This document shows, one piece after another, positions 31,600 through 39,459 of a DNA stretch of 40,741 nt. A model generated the notes under the pieces. That model was not told the DNA's origin, ran no database searches, and saw only the letters and a list, made by a program, of their open reading frames with translations. Position 1 is the first letter of the stretch; every line of letters starts with the position of its first letter. Where the stretch lies: the NCBI GenBank assembly GCA_903871775.1, contig CAIQIA010000010.1, forward strand, positions 1 through 40,741, given 5' to 3'. The stretch comes from an uncultured cyanobacterium. Lineage in GTDB: Bacteria > Cyanobacteriota > Cyanobacteriia > PCC-6307 > Cyanobiaceae. Both the position numbers and the translations under genes were made by a program.

Positions 31600-33456
31600 T
31601 CATCCGTGGATCCAGACCAGGCCGGAGAGCAGCAGCACCAGGGCCACCACCGCCGTGAGCACATAGCTCTGCAGCTGGCCGCTGACGCCGAACCGCAGGC
31701 TTTCGGCACTGGCCAGGGAGGCGGTGCCCAGGCGGCGGGCCAGGCCGCTCACGACCACCTGATCGAAGCGTTCCACCGTCTGGGCCACGGCAGCCACGAA
31801 GGCCACGATCGTGTTGCGGTACAGCTGGGCGGTGTAGAAGTCGTTGGCCAGCAGGTCCTGGAACCAGCGCAGGGTCGGCTGGGCTGACCGGGCCGAGAAG
31901 CGCTGCAGGGGCAGCATAAGGCCGACGGCGACCCCGCCCGCTCCACTGGCCAGCACCAGCGCCGCTGCCAGGGGATCGAGGGCGTCGAGGCCCGGCAGCA
32001 GGGCCAGCCGGGCGAACACCGCCGGCGTCAGCAGCACCACGACCGTGAGGCTGACCATCGGCAGGGCCATGAGCCAGTTCACCTCCGGGGTGCGCCGGGT
32101 CTTGGGGTGGGGCTGGTCCAAAAACACCTGCCGGTAGACCCGCACAAGATTGACGGCCGTGAGGCCGTTGGTGAGCAGCACCACGAACGCCAGCAGCGGC
32201 TGGCTGGCCATGAAGGCCTGCACGAGCGGGGTGAAGCACCAGAAGCAGCCCAGGGGCAGCAGCCCCGTCAGCCCTGCGGCCGCCACCAGGTAGGCGCTTG
32301 TCGTGGCGGGCATGCGGCCGGCCAGACCGCCCAGTTCGGTGATGTCCTGGCAGTTGGTGGTGGCGATGATGCTGCCGACACTCATGAAGATCAGGGCCTT
32401 GGCCAGGCCGTGGGCGAACAGCAGCAGCAGGGCCACCGCCGGCTGCTGCAGGGCGATCGCCAGGAACACCAGCCCCAGATACGAGGTGGTGCCGTAGGAG
32501 AACGCCCGCTTGAGGTCGACCTGGGCCAGGGCCACGAGGGCTCCGCCCAGGGCACTCACCGCGCCGACCACCACCAGCACCACCAGGGCGAGGGGCGAGA
32601 TGCGCAGCAGCGGCATCACCTTCAGGAGCACGAGGGCACCGCAGGTGACCACCGCCGAGTTGCGCAGGATCGAGGCCGGGTTGGGACCCTCCATGGCCTC
32701 ATCGAGCCACAGGTGCATGGGGAACTGGGCACATTTGCCCATCGGTCCGGCGATCAGCCCAAGGCCCAGCAGGGTCGGCGCCAGGGTGCCCACGGCGCCG
32801 GCGCGCTCGAGGCTTCCGCCCCAGGCGTAGAGGTCGTCGAATTCGAGCGATCCAGCCGCGGCCGACAGGCCCACCAGGCCCATCAGCAGCATCACATCGC
32901 CCACCCGCTTGGTGAGAAAGGCATCCCGGGCCGCCGTCACCACCAGGGGCTGGGCGTACCAGAAGCCCACCAGCAGGTAGGTCGAGAGGGTGAGCATCTC
33001 GAGCAGAAAGAAGCTCAGGAAGAGGTTGCTGCTGAGCACCACCCCGGCCATCGCCCCTTCGAAGAAGCCCACCAGCGCGTAGAAGCGGGCCAGCGACCAT
33101 TCCTTGTCGAGGTAACCCAGGGCGAACACCTGGCCCAGCAGGCTCATGCCCGTGACGAACTCCAGTGCCGCCAGGTTGGTGACGCTGAGGTCAAAACCGA
33201 TGCGCAGGTCGAGGTCGGCGGCCTGGAACCAGGGAAAGTCGATGTGCAGCGCCCCGTGCAGCAGCACCTCGCGCAGCAGCAGGCTGCCGTGGAGCACCGC
33301 CACCAGGGTGACGATCAGGTTGAGATAAGCCGCCGGCCGGGGCCCCTCCCGCTTGATCAGACCGCTGGCCCAGGGGAGCGACAGCAGCATGCCGCTGAAG
33401 CCGTAGAGGGGGAGGAGCCAGACGAGCTGGGCGACCAGCGGCGGAGAGGGGGACAA
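31600..33456 (-). CDS. ndhF4: NAD(P)H-quinone oxidoreductase subunit 5, NdhF4
   Basis: A 618-residue membrane protein of the NuoL/NdhF family. Typical parts are SLARFYALVGFFEGAMAGVV, SSNLFLSFFLLEMLTLSTYL with a membrane Glu, LIAGPMGKCAQFPMHLWLDE (the conserved Lys/His region), AMEGPNPASILRNSAVV and LALVALVAL-like helices with VDLKRAFSYGTTSYLGLVFL. It acts with NdhD4 and ChpX in CO2 uptake. The gene begins 9 bases after the ferritin-like gene; NdhF4 proteins are shorter at the C-terminus than respiratory NdhF1. Confidence 0.95.
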   Translation of the reverse strand: MSPSPPLVAQLVWLLPLYGFSGMLLSLPWASGLIKREGPRPAAYLNLIVTLVAVLHGSLLLREVLLHGALHIDFPWFQAADLDLRIGFDLSVTNLAALEFVTGMSLLGQVFALGYLDKEWSLARFYALVGFFEGAMAGVVLSSNLFLSFFLLEMLTLSTYLLVGFWYAQPLVVTAARDAFLTKRVGDVMLLMGLVGLSAAAGSLEFDDLYAWGGSLERAGAVGTLAPTLLGLGLIAGPMGKCAQFPMHLWLDEAMEGPNPASILRNSAVVTCGALVLLKVMPLLRISPLALVVLVVVGAVSALGGALVALAQVDLKRAFSYGTTSYLGLVFLAIALQQPAVALLLLFAHGLAKALIFMSVGSIIATTNCQDITELGGLAGRMPATTSAYLVAAAGLTGLLPLGCFWCFTPLVQAFMASQPLLAFVVLLTNGLTAVNLVRVYRQVFLDQPHPKTRRTPEVNWLMALPMVSLTVVVLLTPAVFARLALLPGLDALDPLAAALVLASGAGGVAVGLMLPLQRFSARSAQPTLRWFQDLLANDFYTAQLYRNTIVAFVAAVAQTVERFDQVVVSGLARRLGTASLASAESLRFGVSGQLQSYVLTAVVALVLLLSGLVWIHG

Positions 33457-33465
33457 GGTCTCAGC

Positions 33466-33942
33466 TCAGCGGGGGGCGCGGGCGAGGGCCACCGGCATCG
33501 GCCCCTGCTGGTCGGCCAGCCAGGCGGCCACCTCACGGCCGTGGGACTGTTCCTCGGCGAGCAGCGCCTCGAAGAAGCTGAGGTTCTCGCTGTCCTGGAT
33601 CTGCTGGCAGAAGCGGCTGGCTTCGGCGTAATGGCGGATGAGCTGATCCTCCAGCTCGGTGTTGCGCTCCAGCAGGCCCTCCAGGGTGGGGGCCGTGCTG
33701 ACGGTCCGGAGCTGGGAGGCGCCGGGGGCGACCCCCAGGCTGATCATGCGGGCGACGATGCGCTCGGCATGCTGCATCTCTTCGACGGTCTCGTGGCGGA
33801 AGCGGTCGGCGGCCTCGCGGTCGCCCCACGAGTCCGCCAGGGAGGCCTGGGTCATGTACTGCTGCACGGCCGACAGTTCGAGGCTGAGGGCCCGACCCAG
33901 ATAGGCCAGCACCCGTGGGTGCACGGTGGCGGTCATGCCCAT
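33466..33942 (-). CDS. ferritin-like (bacterioferritin-type) protein of the carboxysome locus
   Basis: A 158-residue four-helix ferritin-like protein: VLAYLGRALSLELSAVQQYM, ADRFRHETVEEMQHAERIVA, and NLSFFEALLAEEQSHGREVA. The E..xxQ/E..xxH pattern (SLELSAVQQY, ETVEEMQHAE, AEEQSHG) gives a plausible di-iron centre. Such bacterioferritin-like genes are regular members of alpha-carboxysome clusters, but their function is not established. The start overlaps the stop of the shell protein gene (TGATG). An ATG two codons later is possible. Confidence 0.88.
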   Translation of the reverse strand: MGMTATVHPRVLAYLGRALSLELSAVQQYMTQASLADSWGDREAADRFRHETVEEMQHAERIVARMISLGVAPGASQLRTVSTAPTLEGLLERNTELEDQLIRHYAEASRFCQQIQDSENLSFFEALLAEEQSHGREVAAWLADQQGPMPVALARAPR

Positions 33943-34499
33943 CAGCTGCGGCGGGCGCCGGCCGGGCTGGCCGCCAGGGCCGGCTCCACTTCGGCGTGGG
34001 GACGGGCAATGATGTGGGCGGCCACCAGGCCATCGCCGACCCGCTCGCAGGCATCGGCACCGGCCCGCACCGCGGCGTTCACGGCGCCGGTCTCGCCGCG
34101 CACCATCACGGTCACATAGCCGCCGCCGACGAATTCGCGGGCCACCAGGGTGACCTCGGCGGCCTTGGTCATGGCGTCGGCGGCCTCGATGGCGGGCACC
34201 AGGCCACGGGTCTCGATCATGCCGAGGGCGATCCCCTGAACGGAAGAGGTCATGGCGGTGCTGCGGGTGCGGGTGGAAGGGGTTGACCGCGCCGGGCGCG
34301 GGGCCGGCGGAACCGGCGTGGTGTCGGGGGTGCTGGGCTCCGCCGGCGTGGTGGCGGCGGGTTCGGACCCGGCCTCAGGGGTCGGGGCGGCGGCTGATTC
34401 TATAGCTGCCGGCAGGGCCGGCGGCCCAGAGGAAGCCGCCGCCGGACGGGCGTTGCTGCGGCGGCGGCTGGAGGGCTGGCGGGGGGAGGAGCTGGTCAT
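33942..34499 (-). CDS. csoS1E: BMC-domain carboxysome shell protein with long N-terminal extension (CsoS1E-like)
   Basis: The C-terminal part is a complete hexamer-forming shell domain of the CsoS1 type: VQGIALGMIETRGLVPAIEA, ADAMTKAAEVTLVAREFVGG, GYVTVMVRGETGAVNAAVRA, VAAHIIARPHAEVEPAL. In front is an extension of about 82 residues rich in Pro, Ala, Ser, Thr and Arg, without predicted structure. Shell proteins with such an extension (CsoS1E) are known in some Synechococcus and low-light Prochlorococcus. An internal ATG at 34253 starts exactly at the BMC domain (MTSSVQGIAL) and could give a short CsoS1-like form. The start at 34499 is 42 bases after csoS4B. Confidence 0.85.
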   Translation of the reverse strand: MTSSSPRQPSSRRRSNARPAAASSGPPALPAAIESAAAPTPEAGSEPAATTPAEPSTPDTTPVPPAPRPARSTPSTRTRSTAMTSSVQGIALGMIETRGLVPAIEAADAMTKAAEVTLVAREFVGGGYVTVMVRGETGAVNAAVRAGADACERVGDGLVAAHIIARPHAEVEPALAASPAGARRS

Positions 34500-34541
34500 G
34501 GCGGCAGGCGGGGGCGAACGGGAGAGGGGGCGGTGAGGCGG

Positions 34542-34793
34542 TCAACCGTCCGGTGACCAGTGGTCGATGATCCCGCCGATCGTCAGATCGGTGTGGGCCT
34601 CGGGATCGCCGCAGGCGAAGCGGGCGGCCGAGCCGCTGGCGGTGAAGACCCAGTTGCCGGGGGAGGCCCCCACCGGGTCGACGGCGACGCTGAGCTTTCC
34701 CTTGCCGGTGCGCAGCACCCGCAGGTTCCAGTGGCCCAGACCGGGCACGCGATGGGTGCAGACCAGGGAGCCGACCACCTGCATGATCTCCAT
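34542..34793 (-). CDS. csoS4B: carboxysome vertex protein CsoS4B (pentamer)
   Basis: An 83-residue BMV/CcmL/EutN-family protein: MEIMQVVGSLVCTHRVPGLG, LRVLRTGKGKLSVAVDPVGA, GNWVFTASGSAARFACGD, LTIGGIIDHW. The GxWV and G(S)AAR segments are the pentamer core. These proteins close the vertices of the icosahedral shell. The start overlaps the csoS4A stop (TGATG). The gene is the second of the usual csoS4A-csoS4B pair. Confidence 0.95.
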   Translation of the reverse strand: MEIMQVVGSLVCTHRVPGLGHWNLRVLRTGKGKLSVAVDPVGASPGNWVFTASGSAARFACGDPEAHTDLTIGGIIDHWSPDG

Positions 34794-35092
34794 CAGGCTC
34801 CCCCCGGTGCCGGTGCCGGTGCAGCGGGCGCCGCTGGGGGTTTCGGTGGGTCGGGTTCCCAGTGGTCGATGATCCCCACGATCGTGAGATCGCTTGGGTA
34901 CGACTTGCTGCCGGCGGCTTCGCGGGCGGCGGAACTGCCGACGCAGATGACCCAGTCGCCGGGCACGCAGCCCACGGCATCGACGGCCACCTTCTTGGTG
35001 CTGCCGTCGAGCACCACCTGCAGGTGCTTGTGCTCAAAGTCTGGGATGCGGTTGGTGGAGACCAGTGGTTTGACGACCTTGCAGATGAGCAT
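34793..35092 (-). CDS. csoS4A: carboxysome vertex protein CsoS4A (pentamer), with Pro/Ala tail
   Basis: A 99-residue pentameric vertex protein: MLICKVVKPLVSTNRIPDFE, LQVVLDGSTKKVAVDAVGCV, PGDWVICVGSSAAREAAGSK and LTIVGIIDHW. After the core, at about residue 79, comes a tail of some 20 residues rich in Pro and Ala that is not part of the family fold. The ATG follows the csoSCA stop after one base. With CsoS4B it closes the carboxysome shell. Confidence 0.95.
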   Translation of the reverse strand: MLICKVVKPLVSTNRIPDFEHKHLQVVLDGSTKKVAVDAVGCVPGDWVICVGSSAAREAAGSKSYPSDLTIVGIIDHWEPDPPKPPAAPAAPAPAPGGA

Positions 35093-35093
35093 C

Positions 35094-36617
35094 TCAGTGG
35101 CCTCCCGTCGGGGCGAAGGTGATCGTGGAGCGCACGGTCTCGGCCGGGATGTCGCGATCGCGGTCCCGCACCGACAGCAGCAGGAACAGCAGGCCCATCG
35201 AGGCCAGGTCGGCGTAGCGAAGGCGCAGGGCCTCCATCACCCGTTCGCCGTGTTCGATCGCCCGCTCCCGCGCCCCCGGCACGGTGCCGCGGTAGTCGAA
35301 CCGCACCACCACCGGGATGGGCAGTCCGCGGGAGACGTTCAGCCCCCGGAAGATGCGGATGCCCACGTCCAGGTCATCGGCCCCTTCTTCCACCGTGTCG
35401 AGATGGGCGAAGTAGGTGAGGTTGCGCAGATGGATCTCCTTGAAGCCGATGCCCACGCCGATGAAGCGTTCGGCATGGCCGGCATCGCTGTAGGCGCCGC
35501 CGTGGAACCAACGCACGTAGTCGATCTGGGAGATGTTGTGTTCGATCAGCCGGGCCAGCAGCCGGGCCATGCCCCCATCGACGGGACCCGGCGCCGCGGC
35601 CGTGACCCGTTCCAGCAGGGCTGCGCGGGCGGCGTCGGCCGAAAGACCCGACGTGGCGCCGTAGAGCTCGGCGGCATCGAGCCACTGGTCCAGCTCCACC
35701 CGGCCGTCGCGGTCAGGCACATGCACCCGCAGGGTGTCGGTGTCGGTGTCGAGGCCCAGCAGCAGCAGATCGACCGAGGCGCCGCAGCAGAAGCTGTTCT
35801 CCACCGCCTGGCGGAAGGCCTCGAGCCGGTCCATGCCCGCCCGACGGGCGGCGGCATCGTCGGAGCCGTGGGCGGCGCAGCCCTCGTGGCCGGGATCCAG
35901 CGAACTGAAGTGATAAACCACCACCTTCAGGTAGCGGGTGGGGGCATGGGCCTCGTTGGGCACCGCCTCGCGGTAGCGCCGGTGTTCGGTCTTGACCCAG
36001 CGGTCGACGGTGTTCTCGACGTCGAACAGGGCCCCGGCATGGGGGCGGCGGCGCACGCAGCTGGTGGGAATGCGCAGGGCATAGGCGATGGCATGGGCCA
36101 GCCTGCCGTCGGCGCAGGGGGTGATGTCCAGCAGGTGGAAGCCGCAGTCGAGCAGGAACTGCTGGAATCCGTCGCTGTCCCTGGCGGCCAGGGGATGGTC
36201 GCGGAAGAAGCCCGTGCTCACCTGTTGGTAGGTCTCGAAGACGCACCAGGCGAAGAGGGTGCGCATGTCGAGCTGGGTCACCCAGGCGTTCTCGAGCAGC
36301 GGCAGGGGCAGCTGAAATCCCAGCTCGCGCACGGCGATCGCCTGGGCCCGGGCCACGAAGTCGGGCTCGTGCTGCTGGGCTGACAGCTCCTTCAGCACCG
36401 GCACGATCCGGTCGAAGGCCTGCTTGGTGCGTTCGTCGTAGCGCTGCAGCAGATCGTTGGCGGCGCCGTCGGTGAGGGGGTGACGGTCCCGGGGCCAGCC
36501 CGCGGGACCCGGCCGGCGCAGCGGCTGACCGCTGGCGGCGGCATCAGCCGGTGTGGGCCGCCGGCGCGGGGCCGTCGGGGCCAGGGACCGTGGGGGGAGG
36601 GCAGGACGTCGGGGCAT
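35094..36617 (-). CDS. csoSCA: carboxysomal carbonic anhydrase CsoSCA (CsoS3)
   Basis: A 507-residue shell-associated carbonic anhydrase. The zinc and catalytic residues can be placed: Cys168, Asp170 and Arg172 in DITPCADGRLAHA, His236 in VVVYHFSSLDPG and Cys247 in HEGCAAHGSDDAA, in the same order and spacing as the characterised Halothiobacillus enzyme. The N-terminal 50 residues are basic and Pro/Arg-rich, a likely binding tail for RuBisCO or the shell. It converts imported bicarbonate to CO2 next to RuBisCO. The start overlaps the csoS2 stop (TGATG). Confidence 0.95.
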   Translation of the reverse strand: MPRRPALPPRSLAPTAPRRRPTPADAAASGQPLRRPGPAGWPRDRHPLTDGAANDLLQRYDERTKQAFDRIVPVLKELSAQQHEPDFVARAQAIAVRELGFQLPLPLLENAWVTQLDMRTLFAWCVFETYQQVSTGFFRDHPLAARDSDGFQQFLLDCGFHLLDITPCADGRLAHAIAYALRIPTSCVRRRPHAGALFDVENTVDRWVKTEHRRYREAVPNEAHAPTRYLKVVVYHFSSLDPGHEGCAAHGSDDAAARRAGMDRLEAFRQAVENSFCCGASVDLLLLGLDTDTDTLRVHVPDRDGRVELDQWLDAAELYGATSGLSADAARAALLERVTAAAPGPVDGGMARLLARLIEHNISQIDYVRWFHGGAYSDAGHAERFIGVGIGFKEIHLRNLTYFAHLDTVEEGADDLDVGIRIFRGLNVSRGLPIPVVVRFDYRGTVPGARERAIEHGERVMEALRLRYADLASMGLLFLLLSVRDRDRDIPAETVRSTITFAPTGGH

Positions 36618-38968
36618 CAGCCTCGGGCACCTCCGGAGACGGTGATCAGGGAGCCCTTGTCGGTGTTGCCGCTCGAACCGGTCACCCGGCTCACGGGCTG
36701 CTCGACCGTGTCGTTGCGCTTCTGCTGGAGCATGGCCATGGCGCCGACGGGGCCGCTGCGGCTGGGGTTGCGGCGACGGGCCGAGACCCCTTCGGTGCCG
36801 GTGACCCGGTCACCACGATCCCAGTCATCGCCGGTGATCTTGTGGCCCGATCCTTCGCCGGTCACCCGGGAGATGGGGCGAGCCGCGTCGCCGGCTTCCG
36901 CCGGAGCCGGGGCCGCGACCGCAGGACGACGATCGAAGCGGAACTGTTCGGTGCCGGTCACCTTGTTGCCGGCGCGGTCAAAGGGGCCGGTGATGCGGGC
37001 CGAACCCTGGACGTCGGTGCGGGTGCCGGTCACGGCCCGGGCGGGGGAGGTGACGCTGAAGCGCTCCCAGGGGGCGCCCTCCAGGGGTTGGGGCATGTCG
37101 GCCGCGCCGCTCACGTCGCTGGGGCAGGCCTCGGCGAACTGGTCGCTGCCGATGTACGGGGTGCCGCTGATCGGTTCACAGGCCCCGCGGGACGCTCCCG
37201 TCAGGCTGCCGCCGATGCCGGGCTGCTGCCCCGTGAGGCGCGCCCCGGGGGTGGCGGCGCCCATGGGCGTGCGCTGGCGGATCTGCTGCACCTGGGGGCC
37301 GGCGCACCAGCTGCCCGCCTCGTCGAAGCCGGCGTAGGGGGTGCCGGTGACGGCCTTGCAGGTGCCGGCCTCGTCGCCGGTCACCTTCTCGGAACGGCCG
37401 GTGCGGGTGCCGCTCACCACCAGGGAGCGCTGGGTGAGGCTGAAGCCCACCTTGGGGGCCTCGGGGGCTGGCCGCGTGCCGCAGAAGCGGTCGTACTGCT
37501 CGCTGCCGATGTATTCGTCACCGGTGATGAGGCGGCAGCTGCCGGGCTCGTCCCCGGTCATCTTGTCGGAGCGGCCCACGTGGGTGCCGGTGACGCCGGT
37601 GCCCCGCAGGGTGTTGAACCTGTTCACCTTGGCCGGCGCCTGGCCGGGCACCTGGCGCTGCAGCGGTTCGGTCACGTACTGGTCGCCGGTGATCTGACGG
37701 CCCGATCCGGGCTCATCGCCGGTCACTTTTTCTGAACGGCCCACCATCACCCCGGAGACCGGGCGGCCCGCCTGGGTCTGGCTGAGGCCCACCTTGCGGG
37801 GGGAGGGGCTGCCGGTGCCGCACCAGGCGGCCGACTGGTCGGCACCGATGTATTCGGTGCCGGTGATCGTCTTGCAGGTGCCGGGTTCGTCACCGGTGAC
37901 CTTCTCGGAGCGGCCCACCTCGTTGCCGGTGACCCGGTTGCCGTGGCTGGTGGCGCTCACCCGCACCTTGTCGGGTTGCAGGGGGCGGGCGTCACTGCCG
38001 CAGAAGCTGCGGAAGATCTCGGAGCCGAGGTATTCGGTGCCGGTAATCGGACGGCAGGTGCTGGCCTCGTTGCCGGTGGTCTTGTCGGAGCGGTTGGCCA
38101 TGGTGCCGGTCACCACCTGCCCGCGGCTGGTCGTGCTGGCGCCCACTTTCCAGGGGGCGTCCTGGGCAGGGGCGGGGCCGCTGGCCTCGGGTGCCCGGCG
38201 TCGGGGGCCCGATGGACGGGCGGGACCGCTGCTGATGCCGGTGGCGGCGGCGGCGCCGCTGCGGCTGCGCAGCTCACGGATCTTGAGGGCGAGTTCGCGG
38301 CTGTTCAGATCGGGGTTGGACTGCCGCACCACCGCCGCCGTGCCGGTGCCGCGGGGGGTGTTTGCGAGCTTGCCCCGCTGGCTGAGGGCTTCGCGGCGGG
38401 CCAGCACCAGGGCGCGGCTGGGGTTGTGCTGGGCGGTGCGCTTGACCGCAGAGCTGCGGCCGTTGCTGCGGCTGGACCCCGGGGCCGGCGTTTCGAGGCT
38501 CAGGCGGGTGCGCTGGGGGGCGACCTCACGGCTCTTGCCCTCCTGGCACTGGCATTTGTGCTCCGTGCTGGCCGCGACCGGAGCGGCTGCGGCGGGCTTG
38601 CTGGCCTCCTCCCGGGCGACATCCACGCGGGTGCGGTCGCGGCTGGTGTCGGCCCGCTTGCCACGGCGGCTGAGGGCCTCCCGGCGGCTCAGCACCAGAT
38701 CGCGGCTGGGGTTGGCGATGCGGGTGGCCTGGGTGTGTTGCCGGGGGGCCGAGGGCTCGGCGCTCAACCGCCGGGCCACCACGGGCTCGGGGCGGCTGAT
38801 GGCAGCCGGGGCCTGAGGGGCCGGTGTCTGGGTGCGGCTGGGGCGGGCGTCGGCGGCGGTGCGGACGCGACCGGTCGCCGTGGAGTGGCGGTTCTCGGCG
38901 GTCTTTCCTCCCGAGGACAGCGCCATCCGGCGTGCCAGGGCTGCGTCGCGACTCGATTGCTTGGCCAT
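36617..38968 (-). CDS. csoS2: carboxysome assembly protein CsoS2
   Basis: A 783-residue intrinsically disordered scaffold. N-terminal region: four RuBisCO-binding repeats (RDAALARRMALSSGGK, RDLVLSRREALSRRGK, RALVLARREALSQRGK and a weaker RELALKIRELRSRSG). Middle region: about six repeats with V(T/S)G(T/N), RS(D/E)K(V/T)TG(D/N)E and ITG(T/D)xY motifs, most with paired cysteines; the third, near residues 395-440, lacks them. C-terminal region ends VTGSSGNTDKGSLITVSG, the shell-binding tail. CsoS2 links RuBisCO to the shell. A good GGCGGAA ribosome site precedes the ATG. A single A-rich SEK codon set at 37727-37732 may allow frameshifting. Confidence 0.95.
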   Translation of the reverse strand: MAKQSSRDAALARRMALSSGGKTAENRHSTATGRVRTAADARPSRTQTPAPQAPAAISRPEPVVARRLSAEPSAPRQHTQATRIANPSRDLVLSRREALSRRGKRADTSRDRTRVDVAREEASKPAAAAPVAASTEHKCQCQEGKSREVAPQRTRLSLETPAPGSSRSNGRSSAVKRTAQHNPSRALVLARREALSQRGKLANTPRGTGTAAVVRQSNPDLNSRELALKIRELRSRSGAAAATGISSGPARPSGPRRRAPEASGPAPAQDAPWKVGASTTSRGQVVTGTMANRSDKTTGNEASTCRPITGTEYLGSEIFRSFCGSDARPLQPDKVRVSATSHGNRVTGNEVGRSEKVTGDEPGTCKTITGTEYIGADQSAAWCGTGSPSPRKVGLSQTQAGRPVSGVMVGRSEKVTGDEPGSGRQITGDQYVTEPLQRQVPGQAPAKVNRFNTLRGTGVTGTHVGRSDKMTGDEPGSCRLITGDEYIGSEQYDRFCGTRPAPEAPKVGFSLTQRSLVVSGTRTGRSEKVTGDEAGTCKAVTGTPYAGFDEAGSWCAGPQVQQIRQRTPMGAATPGARLTGQQPGIGGSLTGASRGACEPISGTPYIGSDQFAEACPSDVSGAADMPQPLEGAPWERFSVTSPARAVTGTRTDVQGSARITGPFDRAGNKVTGTEQFRFDRRPAVAAPAPAEAGDAARPISRVTGEGSGHKITGDDWDRGDRVTGTEGVSARRRNPSRSGPVGAMAMLQQKRNDTVEQPVSRVTGSSGNTDKGSLITVSGGARG
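37727..37732 (-). other. possible -1 frameshift site in csoS2
   Basis: In the third middle-region repeat the RSEKVTGDE motif is written TCA GAA AAA GTG, with five to six A in a row, while the other repeats with the same residues use GAG AAG. A -1 slip here leads to a stop codon (TGA) about four codons on, giving a product of about 418 residues, similar in plan to the short CsoS2A made by frameshifting in Halothiobacillus. The sequence is not a classical X-XXY-YYZ heptamer. Confidence 0.35.
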
Positions 38969-38996
38969 TTCCGCCCCGTGAATGAAAAAGCTGGTG

Positions 38997-39024
38997 AAAA
39001 AAGGTCCCTGCGTCAGCAGGGACC
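38997..39024 (-). terminator. intrinsic (partial) terminator between cbbS and csoS2
   Basis: On the minus strand GGTCCCTGC TGAC GCAGGGACC forms a perfect 9-bp stem with a 4-base loop, followed at once by TTTTTT. It lies 13 bases after the cbbS stop and 28 bases before the csoS2 ATG. In an operon that continues, this would reduce read-through and so lower csoS2 and shell gene expression relative to RuBisCO. Confidence 0.85.
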
Positions 39025-39036
39025 GGATGGACCGAT

Positions 39037-39378
39037 TCAGCGTGCTTCGAAGACAACGAAGCAGGAACCCTGGCTCTGGGTGTAGGCGTCGTAGCCCACG
39101 AGCCGGACGTGGTGGTCGGGGTAGGCGCGATGGCAGGACTCGAGCTCACTCACGATGGCCGAGAGATCCTTCTCCCCGAAGAAGGGGAGCTTCCAGTACG
39201 ACCAGTAGGTCGCCATGGAACGGCTGGGGTGGGTGTGCTCGATCACAGGGCTCCAGCCCTGGGCAATGATGTACGCGATCTGGTCATAGATCTCGTCCTG
39301 GGTCATCGGCGGCAGGAAGCCGAAGGTCTCCAGTGTGGCGACTGTTTGATAGTCACCCACGGTGCTCTTGAAGGGCAT
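39037..39378 (-). CDS. cbbS: RuBisCO small subunit, form IA
   Basis: A 113-residue small subunit: MPFKSTVGDYQTVATLETFG, FLPPMTQDEIYDQIAYIIAQ, SRSMATYWSYWKLPFFGEKD, HHVRLVGYDAYTQSQGSCFV. This is the form IA type found with alpha-carboxysomes. It caps the L8S8 holoenzyme. The gene lies 81 bases downstream of cbbL. Confidence 0.97.
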   Translation of the reverse strand: MPFKSTVGDYQTVATLETFGFLPPMTQDEIYDQIAYIIAQGWSPVIEHTHPSRSMATYWSYWKLPFFGEKDLSAIVSELESCHRAYPDHHVRLVGYDAYTQSQGSCFVVFEAR

Positions 39379-39418
39379 GCTGATCCTTGGGGTGAAGGGT
39401 GTGTTGCGCCAGGTGCGA

Positions 39419-39440
39419 GGGAGTGGTTATGGCCACTCCC
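39419..39440 (-). other. hairpin in the cbbL-cbbS intergenic region
   Basis: GGGAGTGG and CCACTCCC form an 8-bp stem around a 6-base loop, 20 bases after the cbbL stop. No T-tract follows, so it is not an intrinsic terminator. It could protect the cbbL mRNA end or mark a processing site. Confidence 0.6.
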
Positions 39441-39459
39441 TTCCGTCACCTGAAGACGA

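Noticed and set aside
34542-35092. csoS4A and csoS4B as one duplicated gene in error
   Set aside because: Paired csoS4A/csoS4B paralogues are the normal arrangement in alpha-carboxysome operons.
36617-38968. CRISPR-like or tandem DNA repeats in this region
   Set aside because: The repetition is at protein level in CsoS2 (N-terminal and middle repeats) with degenerate spacing, not identical DNA repeats with spacers.
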